Shown here: positions 40,977 to 52,298 of the stretch, in pieces
Position numbering within the stretch: position 1 is the first letter of the stretch
Layout of the letters: each line of letters begins with the position of its first letter
Origin: Cyanophora paradoxa
Taxonomy: Eukaryota > Glaucocystophyceae > Cyanophorales > Cyanophoraceae
Direction: 5' to 3'
NCBI GenBank assembly: GCA_004431415.1
Contig: QPMI01000666.1
Coordinates: forward strand, 69,501-133,500
Length of the DNA stretch: 64,000 bases
Notes under the pieces: model-generated
What the model saw: the letters and a program-made list of their open reading frames with translations, nothing else
Databases searched by the model: none
Told to the model about the DNA's origin: nothing
Made by a program: the position numbers and the translations under genes

Positions 40977-43900
40977 TTACACGCGGGTGGGCGTGCCCGT
41001 GATGTACGAGCTGCCGCCAGTGTATCCGCCAGTCACGACCTGCTGGCTGGACATCTCGTAGGTCGACTGGCCGGTGGAACCGCCGACGTACACGTTGCGC
41101 GGGCCCTCCGCGGTCGCGCTGTGCCAATTGGTCAGACTGAGAAGACCCGGAGCCCAATTTAATGGAAAGAGAAAAGACCCACCCGCCGGGGGTGTAGACG
41201 CGGAAGAGGCGGACGGACTCGCTCTGCTGGCCGCCAGCAGCACCGGTCGCGACCGCGCCACCCTGGGTGCGGGTCTGCACGAAGCGCGGGGGCGAGCCGC
41301 CAGTCGCGCCGCCAGTGCCAGCGACACCGCCGCGGGTCGACACGTAGACGTTGCGGGTGGTGTTGTCCGACATGTAGGTCGGGAACTGCGCAAGGCAAGG
41401 AATGTCGTCAGGCGCGGGGGCGAGAGTGACAATCAAGGGCCGAGGGAAGAAGCGGACCTCGTCCCAGACAGAGCGGGTGTTGTGGCGGAGGCCGAGGTCG
41501 AGCTCGTACGGCTTCATGATGCCGAAGCGGCGGGTGAAGAAGTGCCACCGGTACATGAACAGGTTGAGGACCAGGATCCAGATGAAGGAAATGATCATAA
41601 GCGCCCAGCTGGCCGGGCCCATCATGAAGTAGTTCCAGTAGGCGCCGGTCTGGGCGCCCGCGCGGATGATGCCGATGAGGATCAGGTCGATCATCTCGAT
41701 GATGGTGTTGGTGATGTCGAGGATGTTGCCGGCGGTGTCAACGTACGGGTTGACGATGAAGAGGTACGCAAGGTCGATGGCCTCGATGATGAGGAGGAGG
41801 GCAATCTGCCACCAGAAGGTCGCGTTGCTGCCCATTGCGCTCCAGAAGGCGCCGAAGACGACACCCATGGCGTACAGCTTGGTGAGCTTGAGCGGGTGGT
41901 ACAGGTACGCCATGCGCTCCTTCTTGAACTTGCGGAAGAGGTAGCCGTGGTTCTTCATGCGCTTGCTCACGGTGCCCTTCTCGGCGCGGGTGTCGATCCA
42001 CTTGCCAACCTTGCGGCAGCACGGGTAGCACTCGGGCGAGGTCTTCTCGATCTCGGGGTCGCGGAGCGCCGGATCCGACGCGTAGGCAACCTCCTTGAAG
42101 TCGATCTCGCGGGAGCGGCCGACGCGCGAGACGAGGCCGGCGAACAGGAAGATGAGCCACAGGAACATGACGATGAGGATGAGGCAGGCGACCGGAGTCT
42201 TGTACGAGTGGCTGACGAGGCCGCGGACCGAGTACCACAGAACGCGCGACGAGTGGGCGACGGCGCCGAAGAGGGTCATCTGGAAGGCGATGTAGAGGAG
42301 CTTCCAGAAGCCGAGGCGGCCAGAGCCGCGCTCGAGGCTGAAGCAGTAGCGGATTAGGATGACGGCGATCGCGGCGGCGATCATGCCGAGGATGACAACC
42401 AGAGTCCAGAGGGCCGAGTTGGGGAACCAGGTGTACAGGTAGTCAACCGGGCAGGACTGGGCCTCGAGGGGCGGCACAGGGTGCTGCCACGAGAAGATGT
42501 GGCCGCCCCATGGGGTCTTGATGGTCTCAGTGGGCAGGGTGAACTCCCAAGTGAAGGGGAAGTGCAGGACGCTCCAGGACAGGCCATCACGGAACTGGTG
42601 CCACTCGAACGGAGTCGCGATGTCGAGGGCCAGGAGAAGGGCAAGGAACTGGACGAAGAAGATGAGAATCTGCAGAGCCGGCGTGAGTAGAACGCGGGTA
42701 AGGTGGGCCTGACAGGAGAAAAGAAGAACGGGCGCACGAACTCGTTGCCCGACTTGTAGCCGATGATGGTCATGATGATCGCGCAGAAAATGGAGATGAC
42801 GATGAGAACGGTGGCGATCGCAGCAAGAATAGTGGAGAGGGTCCAGCGCTCCCACTTGATGTTCCAGCGGGTGTCGACGACGCTCTGGAGGTCGGTCGTG
42901 GCGAAGCTGTACATGTACGCGCCAACGTTGCCGGGGCACCAGTCCTCGTTCGGGTCGGTCGGGGCGGTGCGGCGCAGGTAGGCGTTCGCGGAGATCTCCG
43001 GGGTGTTCGCATCCAGGACCGGCGCGTCCGAAATCTGGGCGATGTTGGCCGCCATGGTCTTGGGCATGAAGGGGTAAACGGTGTGCTGCCACTTGCGCCA
43101 GTAGTAGGTGTTGAAGATCGCGGGGAAGCGGCGCATGTAGCCGTACACGCCCTGGGTGGTCGACTCGAACTCCTTGAGGCGGACAAACTCGGGGATGTAG
43201 GTGTTGTAGCCGACCGCGGCCTGGCTGATTTCGGTGTCGGTCCAGCCGCGAACCGAAGCGCGGATGTCGCCATCGCTGAAGCCATCGACGGCGCTGCGGG
43301 TCTTCGCATCGTTGTTGCACTTGCACTTGGAGCCGTCCTCCTCGCACTTGGCCTGGGCAGTGTCGTCGTCCTTCTGGCACTCGCCGCACTTCTTCATGCA
43401 CTCGTCCGGGTTCGGGTACGGGCAGATGCACTGGGCCTTCGGCGGCGGAACGCAGTGGGTGGCGTAGATCGAGGCCGACTTGTCGGGCTGAAGGGCGAGC
43501 GCGTGAGATCCTATCACGCGCGGCTGCGCCGACCGAAACACCGCACCAGGATGAAGCCCTGGAAGCAAGCGCCGCAGACGGCGTTCTTGCCCTGGTTCAC
43601 GCACTCGCGGTTGACGCACGGGTTGCGAGCGTCGCACGGCTTGACTGCCCGGACAAGTGAGCGGCGAAATAATGTGCCGCGGTTGAGCGCGGCTCACCCT
43701 CGACGACGGTTGTGCCGTAGTGCACGTAGCTCTCAGTGTGGGTCTTCGACGACACGATGATGTCACCGGGGCCAGTGGTCGTGCCCGGGCCGGCCGTGAT
43801 GGTCAGCGAGCCGGGGGTCGCGCCGTCGGAGACGGACGCGCGCCAGCCCTGGACGGAGACCCAGTCAACATCGCCGGCGCCAGTGTTGAGGTTGTTGCCC

Positions 43901-45642
43901 TGTGCGTAACAGTCAATAAGCGAAACAAACATTTGCGAAAAGAGGTAGTAACGTACGGTAATGACGACGACGTCACCCTTGATGATGGAGAGAGCACCAC
44001 CCTCCTGAACGCGCTCAGTGGAGACGGACACGCCAGTGATCACACCCTGGGCCACGATATCGACGACGTTGCCGACGTTGTCAATGGCGAAGAGGTGGCC
44101 GGACGCGCGATGGAGCGCGAGACCGATCGGGCCGTTGAACGGCAGACCGGAGGCGAGGACCTCCTGCTTGCCTGCGGAGCGTTCAGGGTTCGGCTCTTGC
44201 TGCTCTCTAGACGCGAGCGGACACACCGCTGCGGAGAACGCGGTAGATCTTGTTCTCGCCAGGGGCCGCAACGTAGACGGTGCCCGAGAACGAGTCGACG
44301 GCGATGCCGTGGGCACCGTTGGTCGTCTTCAGAATCTCGCGGTCCTCGCCTGTGCGTGCGGAGTATCAGACACGCGCGAGGGCGGACGCCAGCGGCGTGG
44401 GCGAACCCGCAGTGAAGGTCTCCACCGGGGTCTCAACCAGGCGGCCAGAGCCGTCGAAGCTGTAGGAAACGAACAGGGCGCTGGTGGCTGTCGCCGAATG
44501 CTGGTGAGAGGGGGCAGGGCAGAGCAGGTCCCTTCGGGGCGTTGGGCGGGCGAACCCTGGCCGGTGTTAAGCGCGAACACCTTGTCGTGAGTCGCCTCGT
44601 TCGGGTAGTTCGCGGTGTACAGCAGGATGTTGCGCTTGAAGTTGTACGCCATCGAGGTGATGGTGAACGCGCTCTTCGCGTAGTCGGCGGACAGGTCCTT
44701 CAAGAGGACAGCGCGCTCTGCAACGCTATCAGAAGACCTGCAAAGGCTCTAAACAGAGCACATGCGCACGCTGGGTGTCGATCATAACGATGCGCGGGCC
44801 GTCGGCGACGAACACAAGGCCGCGGGCAAAGCCGATGGCCATGCCATCGATCTTATCGAACTTCGCGCTGGTGGCCGGAACGCCAGACGCGGAGGGCACG
44901 GACGAGCCGCCGCCACCGTACGCGGATACGGTGTTGGCTGTCGTGGTCCCGGGAGTTAGCGACCGCTGGTAGGTCCAGCGGCGGGAGACGCGAACGCACT
45001 GTCGGTATCGATCTTACGAATAAGCTTCGTGCCAACATCAGCGACGAAAAGGTCCTTCCCGTACGGGAAGAAAGCCAGGTACGTCGGCCTGGTGAGAACC
45101 GCAGCCGTTACACCGAGCTGACAGCACAGAGCGCGCTAATCGGGCGCACTTGTCGAAGGTAGCCGAGTACAGCGCGCCGTTGCTGGAACCAGAGGCACCA
45201 GTGCCGGCGTAGTCCTTCAGCTCCTTGGCTGACAGGTGCAAATCCGTTAATATCAAAGAAAACGCCCGCAGCGACGCCTCGGCGCGTCCCGCACGCACAG
45301 ATGAGGTTGAAGCTCTTAATCTTGTTCTCCTGGGGCACAGCGACGAACAGGGTGGTCCCGGTGGCATCCGGGGTCACCCACGTCGCACCTGCGACGAGCC
45401 GCGCGAACCGGGCCGCAAAACATCAGCACGGCGACTGCAAAGGAGTGTTCGAATGCTTATATTTAAATCGGAGACGCTGCGGCAAGGCCGACGCCGCGAC
45501 GAAGGCCGGACGGGCGGAGGTTCGCACCATCGACCTTCCCGGCGCTGTTGATGGTTCCGATGGGCGAGTCATCGGCCAAGACCAAGGGCAGCACCAGGGC
45601 CAGGGCCGCCAGCGCGGCGACCGCCCGGAACCGCGCCATCAT
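40977..45642 (-). CDS. signal-peptide NHL-repeat, Cys-rich, multipass membrane protein (TRP-like C-terminal half)
   Basis: ATG at 45642 gives a classic signal peptide (MARFRAVAALAALALVLP, cleavage near VLADD). The ectodomain has NHL-type beta-propeller repeats: TTLFVAVPQENKIKSF, YAGTGASGSSNGALYSATFD, LFVADVGTKLIRKID, HGIAVDSFSGTVYVAAPGEN, GPIGLALHRASGHLFAIDN. An EGF-like and Cys-rich segment follows (CDARNPCVNRECV near 43630; CMKKCGECQKDDD near 43400). Then about nine membrane spans, from STILAAIATVLIVISIFCAI (42830) to ALMIISFIWILVLNLFMY (41600), with a Cys pair PECYPCCRKVGKWID in a cytosolic loop. The end is Gly/Thr-rich. The layout resembles fungal and protist TRP/Flc-Pkd2-like channels. 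Introns are short; the last, 41165-41120, is well defined. Confidence 0.75.
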
Positions 45643-45710
45643 CTTTTTTTCCGGTCGAACTTAGAGCACTAACTTATTTGGTCCTACCCCCATTGCTCCG
45701 GCGAGTCACA

Positions 45711-46674
45711 ATGCACACCTCCGGCAACATCAAGTACACGGGCGCGCGGGGCCCGCGCGGAGGAGGCAGGCGCTCGCCGCGCTCCTTCCCCCAGGGCATC
45801 GTCGATCTCTTGCCCGCGCCCGGCCTCCCCGCTCGCACGCCCCCGCCCGGCAGCGGCGCGTCGGACGAGCTCATTGTTCGCCACGAGCTTTACGAGTGGG
45901 CGCACCGTTGGGCGCTCGCGCACGGCGCGGGCAATGTCTTGCAGGTCCTGCGGATCGTGTACGATTCATGCTCGCAGGCTTCCTGATTGAGTCCGAGCAC
46001 AGAGGCAGACGAGCAGGTCTACGGGAAGCCAACAAAGTTCAGCAAAGATCGAAAGCGCCCGGGTGCATGCTTCTTTCGCGTTTGTCCTGCTCGCAGACTT
46101 CCTGAGCACTTCGTCGCAGACTTCCTGATTGAGTTCGAGCACTTCGTCCTTGTGGTGGAGGTGGACGAGCGCGGCCACGGGCGCACCAACGTCTTCGCTC
46201 GGCGCATCATGAGCGCCGCGCTCCGTTACAGGCGCTCCGCGGAGCGCGTTCGGATGCTCAAGCTCTACGAGCAGATCCTTGAGGTTCGTCTGGTAAGAGG
46301 CGCAAGCGGGAGGAGGAGATAATGCGGGAGAGACGCAGGCGGGAGGAGGCCAAGGCCGCAGCCGAGGAGCGCAGGCGGGAGGAGGCCAAGGCCGCAGCCG
46401 AGGAGCGCGAGGCGAAGAGGAGGAGGCGGGAGGAGGCCAAGGCCGCAGCCGAGACCCGGGCCAAGGCCGAGCCAAGACCCGAGACCCGAGACGCGGAGCG
46501 GGAGGCGGAGCGGGAGGCGGAGCGGGAGGCGGAGCGGGAGGCGGAGCGGGATGCGAGGAGGCGCCGCGCGCGGGAGAAGCAGTGGCAGCGGGAGGCGGGG
46601 GCGGGAGGCGGGAGGCGGGGGCGGGAGGCGGGAGGCGGGGGCGGGAGGCGGGAGGCGGACCGTGGCAACCCATA
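45711..46674 (+). pseudogene. PD-(D/E)XK nuclease-like gene, copy 2, with Glu/Arg-rich coiled-coil tail
   Basis: ATG at 45711 (MHTSGNIKYTGARG). The block with IVRHELYEWAHRWALAHG and LQVLRIVYDSCSQAS* (to 45986) is the inverted counterpart of 21.62-21.88 kb. A second frame gives EQVYGKPTKFSKDRKRP, then FVADFLIEFEHFVLVVEVDERGH (46115-46185), the D...E-x-D-E-x-x-H core of a Vsr-like PD-(D/E)XK fold, and a helix RRSAERVRMLKLYEQILE. At 46270-46300 the frame changes again into a long Arg/Glu/Ala helix (RREEAKAAAEERRREEAKA...). Typical relatives carry Y...E...R after the GH; here GRTNV follows, so the active site looks incomplete. Probably decayed or multi-exon. It starts 69 bp from the NHL gene, divergently. 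Confidence 0.45.
46320..46672 (+). repeat. minisatellite encoding REEAKAAAEER and REAE units
   Basis: GGGAGGAGGCCAAGGCCGCA is repeated three times with spacing changes, then GGAGGCGGAGC units, then GGGGGCGGGAGGC units. It is the tail of the nuclease-like copy 2 and has expanded in place. Confidence 0.8.
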
Positions 46675-47371
46675 GGGGCTCGCTGAGTTGTGGTAGACCT
46701 GTGGATCCTACACTGTGGAAAGAAAAAACGCGCCGCTCCCTGTAAAGAACTAGTTTGCGTCCGCAATTGCGGTCCGCAATCAAAATCGGTGCGCTCCGAG
46801 GCCCCGCCATAGTGCTGGACCGACGCATGCGTGTAATACAACGGTGCGGGGACCGGGGCGCCCATCACTGCACTGCGCATGCGCATGCGGCAGCCGCTGA
46901 GCTGGGCCAAGCCAAGTTTGAATTCGAATTCACCAGTGACTGCCGCAGTGCGCGCGCGCGCGGCGCTGGTACAGCTCATTTGCATGAGCATATGCATGCA
47001 GCTAACGCTAGTGCGTGCGAACTAGTTAAAGTGCGGCGGCTGATCGCCGAGTCGGTAGCTTCACACCGATATCGATCGCGAGTCACATGCATGCGCATGC
47101 GCACTGCAGGGCCGCATGCCGCAGTGCGCAGGGCACCGATTCAGGGCCCGGGGGCACTGCAGTGCCACGGTGAGCAGGGCACCGCAGGGAGCTCCTACGG
47201 GCTCTGCAGCTGGGGACTGGACCCGATCGCGACCAATTGCAATTCACGCAAGGCCTTCGAATTGTAGATCTAGATCTAGATGGCCACCTCGCCCAAATTA
47301 AATCCCATCCAACCAAAAACAACCCTCGCATCGCATCTGGCATTCAAGCTCTAGACATCTAACGGAATGCT
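46675..47371. other. intergenic, no gene seen
   Basis: Contains short palindromes (GAATTCGAATTC near 46920, GCATGCGCATGCGC near 47090, GATCTAGATCTAGAT near 47268) and no supported coding frame. Confidence 0.5.
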
Positions 47372-49729
47372 TCAAGGATTGCTGGTGTTCGTTTTCCGCG
47401 AGCGGCGGCCCTTCGCAGATTCCTTGACCTCCTCAACCACCTCGTCAAGCTGCTCCTCAAGGGTTAGAGGGGCGCGATTGGAGCGGGCTCCCATGTGAAG
47501 AATGCCTTGCTCGTCCTCCAGTGCCCAAACCTGCTGACTGGTGATCAATCATGAAGGGAGCACGAGTCTGCCATACAGACCTGATTGTGCGCAATGAAAG
47601 ACGCAGCAGATGAAAGCATGAGGAAGCCAAAGCCAGCATAGACTAGCGGAATGCCAGGGTCATCTTTGATCTGTAGCTTCTTGTTAGATTATGTTCGTAC
47701 TTTGATGCGACGTGCAGACCTGAAGGCCTGTGGCACCAATCATCTCCTTGAACTGCACATTAATACCATCGAGCTGCAAGCAAGAAGTCACTATTGCCGA
47801 AGCCATTTACAACGGTTGGGCTATGATATTGCACCTCGAGATTCATGCCAGGGCGGATGACGCTGTTCATCGACCCCTGCAGCCGCGAATCATTTCCATG
47901 ACAGTCCGGAAAAAGATGTCAAAGAGAAACTGACATCTTTGTTGTACACAAAGATGTTGATCATGTCCTTCGCCACGATGGGATAGCCTTCTGACATGTC
48001 AGGCTGAACAGCGCTAGTTAGAGATAGCCAAGACGACTTCAAGACTTCAAAGCCCCTTTTCACCTTCGTGGGCAGGAAGCCTCCCCACACTTCGGCCTTT
48101 TTCCCAAGAGCCTCGAGGCGGGCCATGGGAATGAGAAGGTCGGGGGAGTTGTTCAATTTCACAACGATTCCATAAAGGCTCCAGCTTGTCTGATAGAAAG
48201 TCATGCCCTGGTACCTGTTAAGGAAACAATTAATCAGTTTGATGCCGCAGAGGTAATGAGGCCGTACCGCATGGGTTTGTTAACGTGAATCTCTTCCTGG
48301 CGAACTTCCTTTCCATCCTTGTCGAGGGCAGAAATAATCGAGTGGAATTGGTCCACACGCCCATCGTCGGCATAATCGATCCAGAAGCGGTTGGCTCGCA
48401 TGATGAGGCCATTCGGAAGCCGACCCTCTGCAAGCGGGCCCGCGCTTACGATGTTATCAATGGTGAAATCCAGACCGGCAGGGATAAGCTCTGTGGCTCG
48501 GGTCAGACGTCCAGCACAACAGACCAGAGATGCAGTGCTGAGCGCACCCTGTGCCATCCAGCCGAAAACAGACCCGCCGATGGCGCCAGCAAGGACGAGG
48601 AGCATACTTATGTGCACAAAAATTGGAGCGACCTTCCCGATGACTCCCTTTGTACCATACAGCACGCTGCCTTCTTGGTGCACCTCGTACCCGCGCTTCT
48701 GCAGAGCTGCGGCAAGGTCCTCTTTCGCGCCGTTCTCGATGCGAGCCGCCAGCGGGTCTAATCGCCTGAACTGCTCAGGGCGTGTGTAGTACTTCCACTT
48801 GCGGGCGAGCCTGCCCATAGTATGAAGGCTGTGGGCCCCTTCCAGGCGGCAAAAGGAGTCTCACTTGAGAGCCGGAAGCTGTGTAGTGAAAGAGCAGGCA
48901 GTGAGGGAGGAGCCGAAGAGGATGAGCAGACCGAGGAACCACCATGTGCTATAGACGTGGTCCAGCCCCGCACCAAGGACCACCTACGCTCGAGGAATGC
49001 AATGAGGAAAGCAATCTATTTTGTAAATAGACAGTTGTGAGAGATAGGTACCTTCCAGGTCAGGAAGCCGTACAGGGCCGGCGACTCGGGGAAGTTCTGC
49101 ACGTAGAAGTCTGCTGCTTGCTCCTGCACGCAACGCGATTCGGTATGCCATACGCAAATCGATACACAGTACGCGCGACAATCCCTGCACCTGCGTGATG
49201 ATGGTGCCTAAACTGCTGCATGCCGCTATGAGCACCAGCTCAGCGATGGCGAGGCGGAGATCCGCAAGGCGCGGGACGATCTGACGTCGACCAAACGATA
49301 CAAATTTCTCAAGAGGCGATTCCTGCGAATTTTGGGGGTTAGCCGGCCACAACGAGAGAAGTAGCTAAAAACACGGCCAGCGAACCGAGGACGGGGAGAC
49401 GCAGAAGACGGACGGCAGCGCCAAGGAGCCTCGCTGTGTTCGCATCCTATGTAAAGCAGGCTGCAATACCGCGAACTTTCGGAACGACAGCCGGGACCCG
49501 TGCACCGCTTGCCGCCCGAACCGCTCGCTCTTCTGAGAACAACTGGGGACGGCGCCGATAACTCTGTGATCCGCGCCGGTGAGCACAACATGCGCCGCTG
49601 TCGCTGGTGCGCAGTGCGCCCGCCAGCTCCCTGCCGCCCGCGCTGAGGCAGCCAGAGTGATTGGTGCGACGGCGAACGCCGAGGCGCGCCGGCGCGCGGC
49701 CGCCGCATGACTCGACTCCGCGAACGACA
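47372..49729 (-). CDS. plastid cytochrome c biogenesis protein Ccs1 (ResB family)
   Basis: Part of the system II machine that carries heme across the thylakoid membrane for c-type cytochromes. ATG at 49729 starts [20 protein letters not shown], a transit leader with Phe at residue 3. Then [26 protein letters not shown] (first membrane span, 49290-49210), [14 protein letters not shown] (49090), [20 protein letters not shown] (48970-48920, second span), [15 protein letters not shown] (48800), a third span with [23 protein letters not shown] (48640-48570, His included), [25 protein letters not shown] (48210), and a late span near 47650-47600. The acidic/basic tail ends at 47372. Order and motifs match ResB/Ccs1. 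About six short introns. This is the last cellular gene before the viral-type island. Confidence 0.9.
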
Positions 49730-50125
49730 TCGCGCGGCACACTAGTACTGCAGCTGTGGCAGATCTAGATCACAGCTGCAGTCGACGTCGACGTCGACGT
49801 CAGGCTGCAAGTTAGATTTTCTGGGGTACACAGGCCAGAAAATGTTGCAGTTCCACGAACTATAAGCCTTCCTATATACGTGGGCCTTTGTGAAGCGTTG
49901 AGCTCTCGAGCTTGCCCCTTCGCTGTCAATGCATTGTTAACCCTCGGAGGTTGCATGAGTCACGCGTCGCGGAGGTTTGGGTGTTATATTGCGATCAGGT
50001 ACACGCTGCACTAACAGGGGGGCTAGCACTAACCGACGCGGGGAGTAACAGCCGGTGTACCCCTCGGGGGGCCTCCCGGCCTCTAACGATGCTCAGGCTC
50101 TAACTGAATGCTGTACCCCCCGCTG
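49730..50125. other. junction region between host gene and viral-type island
   Basis: Begins with CAGCTGTGGCAGATCTAGATCACAGCTGCAG, a palindrome, and (GTCGAC)n (49780-49800). Near 50045-50128 an AGTAACAGC / GCTGTTACT inverted pair encloses about 65 bp with two GTACCCC motifs. I found no clear target-site duplication or long terminal repeat. Confidence 0.45.
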
Positions 50126-50861
50126 TTACTGCCCGAACCTTCCGAACTTGCGTAATTCGGCCTCGCCCTGTACCCAGTGGCTGGTGTCGTCCATCCATTC
50201 GCGTACCTCCCTCTGACGCTTGAGTGACTCACGCTGCTCGGGGGTAGGGGAGGGGGGCCTTCGAGGCGGGTGGGGAAGGGGTACGGTGGCAAAATTCAGC
50301 CACTCGGGGGTATGCCGAATTCGCCGTGAACGATCCTCTGCGGTGTGAAATACCGGTCGCTGCTCACGGCCAAGTGGAAGAACGCGCTCCTGAGCCCGGA
50401 GAGGAAGCGTGGTTGCATGAATGGCTGCTGGAGGGACTCGTCGCGCCAGGGGGCTACGAAATCAATGATACGCTGCTGTACCTGCGCGGGCAGGGCAAGG
50501 ATCTGGCTCTTGCGGTTCGCAAAGGCCGTCCACAGCGCTTGCAGGTCGGCCCAATCGCCGTTCAGATCCCTGCGTTCGCGCCTCAGGTACGATCTCGGGT
50601 TCTCTGTCATACCCATCAAGCCCGCGGCCCTGATCATCTCCCTGTCCGGGAGCTCTCGCTCGTCGTGGAATTCGTCTCTAATCCAGCGCACAAGGTAGAG
50701 CACGCGCTCCATGAAGTTCTCCGCCGGCGAGCCGCCCCTGAGGACGTGCGCCTCCCCTCCAGCACTGCGTTCGCATCCTCCAAGTCCACGTTCCGCTGTC
50801 GAATCTCCCCGTCCAGGTCGCCGTTGTTGTACAGCACGTCGGACTCGCGTGTTCGCGCCAT
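50126..50861 (-). pseudogene. island protein B, paralogue of its neighbour, with two frame breaks
   Basis: ATG at 50861 gives MARTRESDVLYNNGDLDGE, a short charged start. The frame changes at a G-rich spot near 50745, then continues MERVLYLVRWIRDEF, LQALWTAFANRKSQILALP, IIDFVAPWRDESLQQPFM, GLRSAFFHLAV, DRYFTPQRIVHGEF. It changes again at a C run near 50315, and the last part (EVREWMDDTSHW, GEAELRKFGRFG) ends at a TAA near 50126. The same blocks in the same order occur in the next gene (50896-51591): I-W-x-A-L/F...L-S-I-L...L-P, R-L-R-S-A, Y, R-x-I/V-R-E-W, G-E-A-E-(M/L)-R-K. So they are tandem duplicates of one unknown soluble helical protein. The breaks are single-base and could be sequence errors. 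Confidence 0.6.
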
Positions 50862-50895
50862 GCTCGCGGCTCGGTGAGAATTTATACCTGTACCC

Positions 50896-51591
50896 CTACT
50901 CGCGGTCGGGGTACCTGTCGCCGGGCATCAGCCTCGCGCGCTTCCGCATCTCCGCCTCCCCGGGTAGCCAGTTCTTCGGGTCGTTGCTCCACTCCTCCCA
51001 TTCGCGTATGTCCCGTCTGACGTCACGCGGGGCGGGGCGTTTATCGGTGGGCGGGCGGGGCTGGCAGGGCCTGGCGCGGGGGTTGAGGCCCCTGTTCCAC
51101 GAGTACTCGGGGTACTCTTCCCATCCCAGGGGTACCAGATTCATCGGAATTGGCTCAACTTCGAATTGGGGCTTTTTGACGTGATAATCATAGTTTGTGA
51201 CATACGCCGTCACAGCCGAGCGCAAGCGCGAGAGGTCGCGCAAATTTACGTCGTCCCATTGCGAGTCCCTTGCCTTCGCGTACCACTCGAGGATTTGCAT
51301 GCGAATGTGGTCCGGGAGGGTCGAGAGTATGCTGAGCTTGGAGCCCAGGGCGAACCAGATGCGCTTGAACTCGTCGATAATCCTGCCCTCGTCGTGGCTC
51401 CGAACGTAAAGGGCCCCGCCAGAGTTGTAATGCGTGTCTAGCCACCCTGCCCGGGCCAGCTCTAGCACCGGCCAGGGTTGGCGCTGTCGATTCGGTCGCG
51501 AGGCCTGCTCTACCACCCAGCGTCTAAGGTCCTTGACCTGATCTATGAACTGTGCGATCACGTCCCTGGGCGCTTCCTCTGCATCCGACAT
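50896..51591 (-). CDS. island protein A, unknown, 231 aa
   Basis: An unbroken frame from ATG 51591 (MSDAEEAPRDVIAQFID) to 50896. It is soluble and mixed charged, with FKRIWFALGSKLSILSTLP, IRMQILEWYAKARDSQWDD, LSRLRSAVTAYVTNYDYH, then a Pro-rich stretch and IREWEEWSNDPKNW, GEAEMRKRARLMPGD at the end. No family recognised, but it is a paralogue of the gene 35 bp downstream (see that entry). It starts 50 bp from the exonuclease gene on the opposite strand, so the two share a promoter interval. No introns. I infer a virus-type replication or early protein from location only. Confidence 0.65.
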   Translation of the reverse strand: MSDAEEAPRDVIAQFIDQVKDLRRWVVEQASRPNRQRQPWPVLELARAGWLDTHYNSGGALYVRSHDEGRIIDEFKRIWFALGSKLSILSTLPDHIRMQILEWYAKARDSQWDDVNLRDLSRLRSAVTAYVTNYDYHVKKPQFEVEPIPMNLVPLGWEEYPEYSWNRGLNPRARPCQPRPPTDKRPAPRDVRRDIREWEEWSNDPKNWLPGEAEMRKRARLMPGDRYPDRE

Positions 51592-51641
51592 TTGCAATTG
51601 CACACATCAAGAAATTCTAAACGCTACTGCGAGGCTACGCT
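51592..51641. promoter_or_regulatory. 50-bp divergent start region
   Basis: The only space between the start codons of island protein A (-) and the exonuclease (+). It is AT-richer than its flanks (GCAATTGCACACATCAAGAAATTC). It must hold core promoter parts for both or lie within overlapping leaders. Confidence 0.45.
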
Positions 51642-52298
51642 ATGCATACCGATACAAATTGCGAGACTTTGCAACAGGGGAGCGCAGCGTGGCACGCGGC
51701 GCGCCGTGAAAAACTAACTGCATCTAATTTTGCGGCTGCGTGCGGCATAAACCCCTGGAAATCCAGGGCCCGCCTGTGGGCGGAGCTAAGCGGGATAGCG
51801 GAGGAAAACAACTTTGACAACCCTGCCCTAACCTATGGGCATGACTATGAGCCCCTCGCGGTCTCTCTCTACAAGGCACTGAACGATAACGTGGACATTC
51901 AACACACTGGACTGCACGAACACAAAGAAATGCCGTTCCTCGCCGGGAGCCCCGACGGACTGATAGGAAATGATAGGATTTTAGAGGTGAAATGCCCTTA
52001 CAAGGGCGAACTTTACGATAGCGTTCCTACCTATTACATGACTCAACTTCAGGGCCTGCTGGACATAACGGGCCGCGAGTGGGCCGAACTTTTTTGCTTC
52101 ACTCCTCTGTGCGTGCAAACGTGGTACGTCAGACGGGACGAGAGGTACATCGAGCTCATGCGGCGGTGCTTACATCTATTTTGGATGCACGTGAAGGCTG
52201 GAACTCCGCCCGAGCCCTACAGCGATCGAATGAAGTCAGAGAACCTCAGCGAGGAGCAGGCGGCGCTGCGCGAGTTTAAGTCGTACGCCCTCCTCTAG
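51642..52298 (+). CDS. YqaJ/lambda-type recombination exonuclease
   Basis: A 218-residue single-exon frame from ATG 51642. The family marks are clear: QGSAAWHAARREKLTASNF with the G-S-x-x-W-H-x-x-R start helix, then AACGINPWKSRARLW, TYGHDYEPLAVSLY, the catalytic FLAGSPDGLI...ILEVKCPYKG (D and E-x-K of the PD-(D/E)XK fold), and a Y-M-T-Q-L-Q-G helix. These enzymes chew 5' ends of double-stranded DNA to start single-strand annealing recombination; they are typical of phages, nucleocytoviruses and Polinton-like viruses, and rare as single-exon genes in protist nuclei. No annealing partner gene is seen nearby. The stop codon lies inside the first unit of an 89-bp tandem repeat. Codons are less GC-extreme than in host genes. 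Confidence 0.9.
   Translation: MHTDTNCETLQQGSAAWHAARREKLTASNFAAACGINPWKSRARLWAELSGIAEENNFDNPALTYGHDYEPLAVSLYKALNDNVDIQHTGLHEHKEMPFLAGSPDGLIGNDRILEVKCPYKGELYDSVPTYYMTQLQGLLDITGREWAELFCFTPLCVQTWYVRRDERYIELMRRCLHLFWMHVKAGTPPEPYSDRMKSENLSEEQAALREFKSYALL

Noticed and set aside
47083-47343. Short frames after the CCS1 stop
   Set aside because: No known relative and rich in palindromes; left as intergenic.
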